Origin: Clostridiales bacterium
Lineage (GTDB): Bacteria > Bacillota > Clostridia > Peptostreptococcales > Anaerovoracaceae
Direction: 5' to 3'
Assembly: GCA_009778945.1 (NCBI GenBank)
Contig: WRFF01000046.1
Coordinates: 1 to 11,460 of the forward strand
DNA length: 11,460 nucleotides
In this document: in pieces, positions 6,992 through 11,460 of the stretch
How positions within the stretch are numbered: the first letter of the stretch is position 1
Layout: each line of letters opens with the position of its first letter
Notes under the pieces: model-generated
Told to the model about the DNA's origin: nothing
The model's database searches: none
The model's input: the letters and a program-made list of their open reading frames with translations, nothing else
Translations under genes and position numbers: made by a program

Positions 6992-7020
6992 ATTATCGCT
7001 TACCCCACCGTGTAATGCAA
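6992..7020 (-). promoter_or_regulatory. Candidate promoter of the DUF948-like gene
   Basis: On the - strand, TTGCAT (7020-7015) and GATAAT (6997-6992) are separated by 17 nt. The -10 matches five of six consensus positions and the -35 about three of six. The predicted transcript starts near 6985, about 50 nt before the start codon. Two dyads overlap it. GGTAAG/CTTACC (6983-6988 and 6999-7004) brackets the -10, and GCAA/TTGC (7017-7020 and 7026-7029) overlaps the -35. Either could be a regulator site. Confidence 0.5.
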
Positions 7021-7135
7021 GTGATTTGCTCAAAAGGGAATGCATTTTGCGACGGACGGAAGGCTATTTCGTATTCGGCAATAAAAAAAATAAAGATTTC
7101 TGTTTCAATTCAGGGTAGTGCGGTATAAATAATTC

Positions 7136-7160
7136 GTGAATAGTCGCAACTCCTATTCAT
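7136..7160 (+). other. Small hairpin upstream of the orphan terminator
   Basis: TGAATAG (7137-7143) pairs with CTATTCA (7153-7159), closed by an extra G-U pair (7136/7160), leaving a 9-nt loop. The loop and following bases contain ACTCCT, complementary to a Shine-Dalgarno core. It may be part of a small RNA ending at 7219, or only a DNA dyad. Confidence 0.4.
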
Positions 7161-7179
7161 AACAACTCTCCTATCAATA

Positions 7180-7219
7180 ACGGCAAAAGAACCGGTTTTT
7201 CTACCGGTTCTTTTGTCGT
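7180..7219. terminator. Bidirectional intrinsic terminator-like hairpin
   Basis: A 17-bp stem with one G-U pair (7180-7196 with 7203-7219) and a 6-nt loop TTTTCT. The core is GAACCGGT / ACCGGTTC, flanked by AAAA on the left and TTTT on the right, so either strand gives a GC-rich stem followed by a U tract. No + strand gene ends upstream of it, and the alaS promoter begins at its last base. It could insulate alaS, end a short unannotated transcript, or stop - strand transcription entering the region. Confidence 0.65.
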
Positions 7220-7229
7220 ATGGTATACT
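7219..7229 (+). promoter_or_regulatory. Extended -10 promoter of alaS
   Basis: TATGGTATACT combines the Gram-positive TRTGN extension (TATGG) with a -10 of TATACT (five of six). No good -35 sits 16-18 nt upstream because that space is the terminator hairpin, as is acceptable for extended -10 promoters. The predicted start is near 7236, giving a leader of about 46 nt. The same TRTGN-TATACT layout precedes ireB. Confidence 0.55.
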
Positions 7230-7281
7230 TTTGGGCAGATACAATAGCAGAAAGAGTGAAAAACAAAGGAAAACGGATTCT

Positions 7282-9933
7282 ATGAAGCAAATCGGACTGA
7301 ATGAACTCAGACAGATGTTTCGGGACTTCTATGTCTCAAAAGGGCATCTGGGGCACCCGAGCTATTCGCTCGTACCGGAGAGGGACAAGAGCCTGCTCCT
7401 CATCAATTCGGGCATGGCGCCGCTGAAGCCCTATTTCGCAGGGCTTGAAGAGCCGCCGGGCCGGCGTATGACAACCTGCCAGAAATGCGTCCGGACGGGC
7501 GATCTGGAGAATGTAGGGCATACGGCCCGGCACGCCACCTTCTTTGAAATGCTCGGCAGTTTTTCATTCGGGGATTATTTCAAACGCGAAAGCCTGCTTT
7601 GGGGGTGGGAGTTCATCACGGAGGTCCTTGAAATGCCCGTGGAACGCCTCTGGGCGTCTGTCTACGAAGAGGACGACGAGGCGTACGCTATCTGGACGGG
7701 CGAGGTGGGGATTGATCCCGCCCATATCGTTCGCTTGGGAAAAGAGGACAATTTCTGGGAGATCGGGCTCGGCCCCTGCGGCCCCTGTTCGGAGATCTAT
7801 TTTGACCGCGGGGAGAAATACGGCTGCGGGCGCGAAGATTGCCGTCCGGGCTGCGAATGTGACCGCTATGTGGAATTCTGGAATCACGTGTTCACCCAGT
7901 ATGACAGCGACGGGAAAGGAAACTACGCGCCGCTCGCACATCCGAATATCGACACCGGAATGGGTCTGGAACGCCTTGCCTGCATCATGCAGGATACGGA
8001 TTCGATCTTTGATGTGGATACGATCCGGCATATCCTCGACGAAGTCTGCCTCAGGTCCGGCGCCGTCTATGAGAACGGCGGGGCCCAGACGGATATTTCC
8101 CTTCGAATAATAACCGACCATATCCGTTCCGTCACCTTTATGATCGGAGACGGGATCCTGCCTTCGAACGAGGGCAGGGGATATGTGCTGCGCAGACTGC
8201 TTCGCCGCGCTGTCGTCCACGGGAGGAAACTGGGATTGAAAGGCAGCTTCCTCGCGGGCCTCTCGGGCCGGGTGGTGGAAATTTCCGGCCACGAATATAC
8301 CGTGATACAGGAAAAACAGGACTATATCCGAACGGTCATCTTGAAGGAGGAAGAGCGTTTCGCGGCTACCATCGACCAGGGGCTGGCGTATTTGGACGAA
8401 CAGGTAGGGGAATTGAAACGCACCGGGTCGGCTGAGCTTCCGGGCGATCGCGTGTTCTTCCTTTACGATACGCTTGGCGTGAATCCGGAACTTACCAGGG
8501 AAGTTCTCGAAGAACAGGGGCTTACGATTGATGAGGAAGGCTTCCGCGCAGAACTGCGGAAGCAACAGGAAAAATCGCGCCGCGGCATCACCGTGACAGA
8601 CGATGAGGCCTGGAAAGCGAATGAAGCGATCTTCTCCGGGCTCCCCGCTACGGAGTTTGACGGATATGATACTTTACAAGAAAAAATTATTGTAACCCTA
8701 ATTGTAAAAGACGGGGCCGCGGCCGACAGCGCCCATGAAGGAGAGCAGGTGCAGGCGGTCTTTGACCGGACGCCTTTCTACGCGGAAAGCGGCGGCCAGC
8801 GCGCGGATACCGGGACCGTCTTTTCGGCGGAAGCCAGCGCGGAAGTCCTTTCTGTCCTCAAATCCGGCGAAGTTGCCGTACATACTCTGCGTATTCTGAG
8901 CGGGGAACTGCACGTTACAGGCGAGGTGACCGGAAGTGTGGATACGCCCGCGCGCAACCGCACCGCGCGCAATCATACGGCGACGCATCTGCTCCAGCAG
9001 GCGCTTCGTGAAGTGCTCGGCCCGCATGTGACGCAGGCGGGGTCCGCGGTGGACGCCCATATGCTACGCTTCGATTTCACGCATTTCGAAGGGCTTACGC
9101 GCGAACAGCTTGCAGCGGTGGAGCACCGCGTGAATGCGGCGATCGACGCGTTTTATCCGGTCACGGCAACGTGGACGACGCTCGCGGAAGCTAAGGCCTG
9201 CGGCGCGATGGCGCTGTTTAACGAGAAGTATGGCGATCATGTGCGCATGGTAGAGATCGGCGATTTCAGCCGGGAACTCTGCGGAGGAACGCATGTTCAT
9301 AATTCCGGTGAGATCGGCGGCTTTCATATCCTGTCCGAGTCTTCGATCGGCAGCGGAGCGCGCCGTATTGAGGCGATCACAGGCACCAATCTCCTGGCGC
9401 CGCTCGCCCGTGCGGAAAATCTTTTGACGGAGCTTGCCGTTCTGTACAAGGCGCAGCCGGACACGCTGAAAGAGCGGGCGGAAGCGGCGCTTGACGAGCT
9501 GAAAACGGCGCGCAAGGCACTGGGGACCGCGCAGCAGGAGAGGGCAGGGGATCTCGCGGGGTCTCTGTTTGAAGATGCTGAAACTATTGAAAATACAACG
9601 CTTGGAAGGGTGCGTTTCCTCCGATTCATTTCGGGCGAAATGGATGCGGAGGCGTTGCGGGACCTGTCGGATCGCCTGCGCTCACAGGAAAAGGGATTTG
9701 CCGCAGCGCTTTTGTCCACGGCGGAAGACAAACTGGCGATCCTTATCACCGTTTCGGACGACCTGGTACAAAAGGGCTTGCACGCGGGTCAGATGGTGAA
9801 GACTGTCGCGGCGGCGGCGGGCGGCGGCGGCGGCGGGAAAGCCGATATGGCGCAGGCCGGCATCAAAGATCCTTCAAAAGCCCCGGACGTCCTGGCCGCG
9901 GCCGAAACGTATCTGAAAGCGTTTGCAAAATAG
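7282..9933 (+). CDS. alaS: Alanyl-tRNA synthetase
   Basis: AlaS charges tRNA-Ala and clears mischarged Ser/Gly-tRNA-Ala. The N-terminal class II catalytic domain shows RTGDLENVGHTARHATFFEM, then LGSFSFGDYFK. A Cys-rich insert (YGCGREDCRPGCECDRYVEF, around 7820-7880 in DNA), seen in other Firmicutes AlaRS, precedes WNHVFTQYD. The editing domain carries HTATHLL (H565, H569) and CGGTH (C667, H671), the four zinc ligands at the spacing known from E. coli. The C-Ala region ends with a glycine run then KADMAQAG, encoded by a GC-rich GGC/GGN repeat at about 9808-9838. At 883 residues from ATG 7282 the length is normal. AAAGGA lies 11 nt before this ATG. An in-frame TTG at 7213 is rejected because it lies upstream of the predicted transcript start. 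No T-box leader is visible. Confidence 0.96.
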   Translation: MKQIGLNELRQMFRDFYVSKGHLGHPSYSLVPERDKSLLLINSGMAPLKPYFAGLEEPPGRRMTTCQKCVRTGDLENVGHTARHATFFEMLGSFSFGDYFKRESLLWGWEFITEVLEMPVERLWASVYEEDDEAYAIWTGEVGIDPAHIVRLGKEDNFWEIGLGPCGPCSEIYFDRGEKYGCGREDCRPGCECDRYVEFWNHVFTQYDSDGKGNYAPLAHPNIDTGMGLERLACIMQDTDSIFDVDTIRHILDEVCLRSGAVYENGGAQTDISLRIITDHIRSVTFMIGDGILPSNEGRGYVLRRLLRRAVVHGRKLGLKGSFLAGLSGRVVEISGHEYTVIQEKQDYIRTVILKEEERFAATIDQGLAYLDEQVGELKRTGSAELPGDRVFFLYDTLGVNPELTREVLEEQGLTIDEEGFRAELRKQQEKSRRGITVTDDEAWKANEAIFSGLPATEFDGYDTLQEKIIVTLIVKDGAAADSAHEGEQVQAVFDRTPFYAESGGQRADTGTVFSAEASAEVLSVLKSGEVAVHTLRILSGELHVTGEVTGSVDTPARNRTARNHTATHLLQQALREVLGPHVTQAGSAVDAHMLRFDFTHFEGLTREQLAAVEHRVNAAIDAFYPVTATWTTLAEAKACGAMALFNEKYGDHVRMVEIGDFSRELCGGTHVHNSGEIGGFHILSESSIGSGARRIEAITGTNLLAPLARAENLLTELAVLYKAQPDTLKERAEAALDELKTARKALGTAQQERAGDLAGSLFEDAETIENTTLGRVRFLRFISGEMDAEALRDLSDRLRSQEKGFAAALLSTAEDKLAILITVSDDLVQKGLHAGQMVKTVAAAAGGGGGGKADMAQAGIKDPSKAPDVLAAAETYLKAFAK

Positions 9934-9950
9934 CATACAAAACCTGAACT

Positions 9951-9961
9951 TGTGGTATACT
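9951..9961 (+). promoter_or_regulatory. Extended -10 promoter of ireB
   Basis: TGTGGTATACT has a TRTGN extension and a TATACT -10, nearly the same as the alaS element. No convincing -35 is at the expected distance. It lies 17 nt after the alaS stop, with no terminator between, so ireB-ruvX probably receives both read-through from alaS and its own initiation near 9968. Confidence 0.5.
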
Positions 9962-9977
9962 GAAAACAATCACGAAA

Positions 9978-10012
9978 GAGGAGGCGCATAGATCTGCGTT
10001 TCCGTAAGGAAA
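9978..10012 (+). promoter_or_regulatory. ireB leader: orphan Shine-Dalgarno and tandem hairpins
   Basis: A perfect GAGGAGG (9978-9984) has no ATG, GTG or TTG within usable distance. It is followed at once by two abutting small stems. CGCA/TGCG encloses TAGATC (9985-9998), and TTTCC/GGAAA is closed by the GNRA-type tetraloop GTAA (9999-10012). The real ireB ribosome site, AAGGAG (10021-10026), lies downstream. The leader may influence translation; this is inference from the sequence only. Confidence 0.4.
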
Positions 10013-10036
10013 ACAGCATGAAGGAGCGTGAGGACA

Positions 10037-10288
10037 ATGGAAGACAGAAAGACACAGGTATTTACAGGAAGCGACAGCGGCGAACAGAAGACGACGTACG
10101 ATATCTTGAAGGCCGTCTATGATGCGCTCGATGAAAAGGGCTACAATGCCATTGATCAGATGGTCGGCTATATTCTGTCCGGGGATCCCTCTTATATTAC
10201 CGGCCATAACAACGCGCGCAATCTGATCCGGCATATTGAGCGTGACGACCTCGTCGAAGAGTTGCTGACAAAATATCTCCGCAAATAA
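10037..10288 (+). CDS. ireB: IreB (UPF0297/DUF965) regulatory phosphoprotein
   Basis: IreB is a small dimeric protein studied in Enterococcus faecalis, where it is a substrate of the Ser/Thr kinase IreK and negatively affects cephalosporin resistance. In most other Firmicutes its role is unproven. The 83-residue sequence shows the family core: TTYDILKAVYDALDEKGYNAID, then QMVGYILSGDPSYITGHNNA, then RNLIRHIERDDLVEEL, ending LTKYLRK. The N-terminus MEDRKTQVFTGSD includes Thr6 and Thr10, the region that is phosphorylated in the enterococcal protein, though exact equivalence is not certain. ATG 10037 was chosen over GTG 10028 because AAGGAG (10021-10026) gives 10-nt spacing to the ATG but almost none to the GTG. 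ruvX follows after 7 nt; alaS-ireB-ruvX is a conserved Firmicutes order. Confidence 0.93.
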   Translation: MEDRKTQVFTGSDSGEQKTTYDILKAVYDALDEKGYNAIDQMVGYILSGDPSYITGHNNARNLIRHIERDDLVEELLTKYLRK

Positions 10289-10295
10289 CAGAAGC

Positions 10296-10739
10296 GTGGA
10301 CAGGACTGTCGGCAAAACGCTCGCGCTTGACGTGGGCGACAGGCGTATCGGCATTGCGATTTCTGACGACCTCGGCCTGACGGCGCGAGGTCTTTTGGTA
10401 CTGGAAAGCGTTTCCGTAAAAAAGGATACGTCAAAAATTCTGGATATTTTGAAGGAAAACAAATGTTTGCGCATCGTGGCCGGATTGCCGGTCAAGCTCG
10501 ACGGCACGGACAGCCTCCAGACAGAAAAAGTACGGCAATTCGCCGCGGCGCTCGAAAATAAGCTGCGCAGCAACGCCATGGGCGATATTCCGGTCATTTT
10601 GCATGACGAACGGTTCAGCACAAAGATCGCAGAGGAAACATTGATCGAAGCCGGCGTACGCCGCGAGAAGCGCAAAGAAATCATCGACAAACAGGCCGCT
10701 GCCGTTATCCTGCAGGATTGGCTGGAAACGCAAAAATAA
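10296..10739 (+). CDS. ruvX: RuvX/YqgF-family Holliday-junction resolvase-like nuclease
   Basis: RuvX (YqgF) is an RNase H-fold protein linked to pre-16S rRNA 5'-end processing and, in some bacteria, Holliday-junction cleavage. The 147 residues are typical in length. ALDVGDRRIGIAISD (10-24) contains the first catalytic Asp (D12). IVAGLPVKLDGT (60-71) is the second conserved strand. HDERFST (103-109) and EIIDKQAAAVILQDWL (128-143, with D131) supply the other acidic positions. The start is GTG, preceded only by a weak AGAAG; translational coupling from ireB, 7 nt away, is likely. The stop is followed after 1 nt by the repeat cluster, whose hairpin at 10808-10862 may terminate this operon. Confidence 0.93.
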   Translation: MDRTVGKTLALDVGDRRIGIAISDDLGLTARGLLVLESVSVKKDTSKILDILKENKCLRIVAGLPVKLDGTDSLQTEKVRQFAAALENKLRSNAMGDIPVILHDERFSTKIAEETLIEAGVRREKRKEIIDKQAAAVILQDWLETQK

Positions 10740-10740
10740 A

Positions 10741-10793
10741 GCTGATGTTTTGGGAATAGTTTCTCCCCAGTCAATATAATATAAAGCTATATG
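10741..10793 (+). repeat. Direct repeat copy 1 (53 bp)
   Basis: Starts GCTGATGTTTTGGGAATAG and ends AAGCTATATG. It is identical to copy 2 except for one extra C in its C run (CCCC against CCC). It begins one base after the ruvX stop codon. It contains a possible promoter: TTGGGA (10750-10755), 19 nt, TATAAT (10775-10780). Confidence 0.9.
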
Positions 10794-10807
10794 CAAGTTG
10801 TTATATA

Positions 10808-10862
10808 CATCAGCACATTTACGGAATCGTCGCGAAACTACGGTTTCGTAAATGTGCTGATG
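10808..10862 (+). terminator. Long hairpin, possible ruvX terminator
   Basis: A 23-bp stem pairs 10808-10830 with 10840-10862 around a 9-nt loop. The outer 16 bp are perfect (CATCAGCACATTTACG and its complement). The inner 7 contain one G-U and one U-G pair, both tolerated only in + strand RNA. TTTT follows directly (10863-10866). Placement 68 nt after ruvX suits an intrinsic terminator, although the U tract is short. Confidence 0.6.
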
Positions 10863-10907
10863 TTTTGGGAATAGTTTCTCCCAGTCAATATAATATAAAG
10901 CTATATG
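10856..10907 (+). repeat. Direct repeat copy 2 (52 bp)
   Basis: Matches copy 1 with one deleted C, 115 nt downstream of it. Its first seven bases (10856-10862) are also the right arm of the preceding hairpin. The possible promoter here is TTGGGA (10865-10870), 18 nt, TATAAT (10889-10894). Confidence 0.9.
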
Positions 10908-10925
10908 AAACTATTCCCAAAACAT
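10860..10925. repeat. 19-bp perfect inverted repeat with 28-nt loop
   Basis: ATGTTTTGGGAATAGTTTC (10860-10878) is the exact reverse complement of 10907-10925. The same left arm occurs in copy 1 (10744-10762), so 10907-10925 can pair with either copy. A diverged third arm, TTTTAGGAATAGTT (10929-10942), can also pair with 10909-10922. On the - strand RNA its single mismatch becomes a U-G pair. Confidence 0.9.
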
Positions 10926-10985
10926 AGATTTTAGGAATAGTTATGCAACTTTGCGATAAAACAAATTCCCATAGCTTAAGCCCTT

Positions 10986-11384
10986 CTACGCTTCATTCAG
11001 CGGGACTCTCAATATCTGCCCTGCCTGCAGTTTTCCCGGTTCGATATGGTTGAACGTGCAAATCTGCTGTACGAGCTCGCGCGTATCCCGCGAACCGTCG
11101 TTATAGCGCTCCGCAATTCCCCAAACGGTATCGCCGGAGTGAACCTGGACGGCTTCTGTCCGCAGCAGTTCCGACGCATGCGCCCTGTTGACTACCGGCA
11201 TATCCGCCCCCTTCCCATCCTGCGCGTAGACAAAACCCCCTATGCTGGTCACGGCGCAAAGCCCCAGCACGATCACCGGTATCCGCGAACGCCGTATCGC
11301 CTTTGCGCGCCTCTCCTGCAGCAGCCATCTGCGCCGCCTGCAGATTCTTCTGTTTATGTCTTTTGTGTCCTTCATGTCCTTCAT
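10986..11384 (-). CDS. Membrane-anchored LysM-domain protein
   Basis: The protein is predicted to be anchored in the cytoplasmic membrane with an extracytoplasmic LysM domain that binds peptidoglycan. From ATG 11384 it has 132 residues. The N-terminus is strongly basic (NRRICRRRRWLLQERRAKAIRRSR, about 10-34). A transmembrane helix follows (IPVIVLGLCAVTSIGGFVYA, about 35-54), then a short linker and a LysM domain of about 50 residues beginning VQVHSGDTVWGIAERY and ending AGQILRVPL. The layout resembles YneA, the SOS-induced division inhibitor of Bacillus, usually beside lexA. However, no lexA or clear LexA box is visible in the 76 bases upstream, so YneA is only a possibility. GAGGTG (11396-11391) lies 6 nt before ATG 11384. 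The in-frame GTG at 11393 would overlap this ribosome site and is rejected. Confidence 0.85.
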   Translation of the reverse strand: MKDMKDTKDINRRICRRRRWLLQERRAKAIRRSRIPVIVLGLCAVTSIGGFVYAQDGKGADMPVVNRAHASELLRTEAVQVHSGDTVWGIAERYNDGSRDTRELVQQICTFNHIEPGKLQAGQILRVPLNEA

Positions 11385-11460
11385 TGCCAGCACCTCGCTT
11401 TGCTATCACGGAAACGCCGTTTGATCTACAGCGTCTCGTTTAACAACCGAATTTAGAACT

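Larger units (their letters stand above)
6935..7281. other. Divergent intergenic region between the DUF948-like gene and alaS
   Basis: This 347-bp stretch has no confident gene. From left to right it holds the leader and promoter of the DUF948-like gene, dyads around that promoter, and an A-rich run (7080-7094). A 25-nt hairpin follows (7136-7160), then a CU-rich stretch (CTCTCCT, 7166-7172), a 40-nt hairpin that looks like a bidirectional terminator (7180-7219), the alaS extended -10 (7219-7229) and the alaS leader. The stretch from about 7030 to 7130 shows nothing I can assign. Confidence 0.7.

Noticed and set aside
6975..7046. 23-codon - strand frame starting MHSLLSK
   Set aside because: There is no ribosome site, and it overlaps the predicted DUF948 gene promoter.
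7021..7219. T-box riboswitch leader for alaS
   Set aside because: AGGGTAGTGCGGTA (7112-7125) only loosely resembles the T-box consensus AGGGTGGTACCGCG. It lacks the UGGN bulge, does not pair with the terminator arm, and the alaS promoter lies downstream of the terminator.
8674..8695. TTACAA/TTGTAA inverted repeat in an AT-rich patch inside alaS
   Set aside because: It is short, sits inside a conserved gene, and is probably a codon-level accident.
9808..9838. GGC-rich microsatellite-like tract
   Set aside because: It encodes the conserved glycine-rich loop of the AlaRS C-terminal domain, so it is normal coding sequence.
10018..10122. Out-of-frame ATG with AAGGA upstream, opening 34 codons across the ireB start
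   Set aside because: The peptide is Lys/Arg/Glu-rich with no domain, and AAGGAG downstream clearly serves ireB.
10741..10925. CRISPR array
   Set aside because: There are only two long copies with a single 62-nt spacer that is itself a palindrome, and no cas genes are in the window.
10744..10925. Phase-variable invertible promoter
   Set aside because: The 19-bp inverted repeats could support inversion, but flipping would only point the promoters at the 3' end of ruvX, and no recombinase is nearby.
11401..11460. LexA box or lexA start beside the LysM gene
   Set aside because: No GAAC-N4-GTTC-type palindrome or lexA reading frame is visible before the window ends.

Overview
The window looks like part of a chromosome from a moderately GC-rich member of the Firmicutes (Bacillota), most likely class Clostridia. 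This rests on gene content and order: era-recO-glyS, tmk-holB-ricT and alaS-ireB-ruvX are typical low-GC Gram-positive neighbourhoods. The genome also uses AAGGAG-type ribosome sites, IreB, RicT and an AbrB-type regulator. Coding DNA is GC-rich, while the intergenic regions are distinctly AT-rich. I cannot place the genus.

Region 1 (1-6234, + strand) is one tightly packed gene string. It holds era (ribosome-assembly GTPase), recO (recombination mediator), a UBA-like/DUF4342 protein, glyS (glycyl-tRNA synthetase), an unrecognised 45-residue membrane protein with a GTG start, tmk (thymidylate kinase), holB (clamp-loader delta') and ricT (RNA-maturation/developmental factor). Most junctions overlap by 4-10 nt or are separated by only a few bases, so transcription as an operon is likely. 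I see no internal terminator.

Region 2 (6231-6934, - strand) has abrB, converging on ricT with overlapping stop codons, and a DUF948-like single-pass membrane protein. Each has a plausible sigma-A promoter.

Region 3 (6935-7281) is a 347-bp divergent intergenic stretch. It holds the DUF948 promoter with two dyads, two RNA hairpins (one a bidirectional terminator with no gene in front of it on the + strand), and an extended -10 promoter for alaS.

Region 4 (7282-10739, + strand) is alaS-ireB-ruvX. ireB has its own extended -10 promoter of the same TRTGN-TATACT type as alaS.

Region 5 (10740-10985) is a compact cluster of direct and inverted repeats between the converging ruvX and a LysM membrane protein gene (- strand). 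It is the least explained part of the window. It contains two near-identical 52/53-bp copies, a 23-bp-stem hairpin followed by TTTT, a 19-bp perfect inverted repeat and a diverged third arm. It could be a MITE-like element, a terminator complex, or tandem short promoter/hairpin units.

Most genes here are housekeeping (translation, replication, repair). No complete novel system is evident. The best leads are the repeat cluster, the orphan terminator/possible small RNA upstream of alaS, and the small membrane protein between glyS and tmk.
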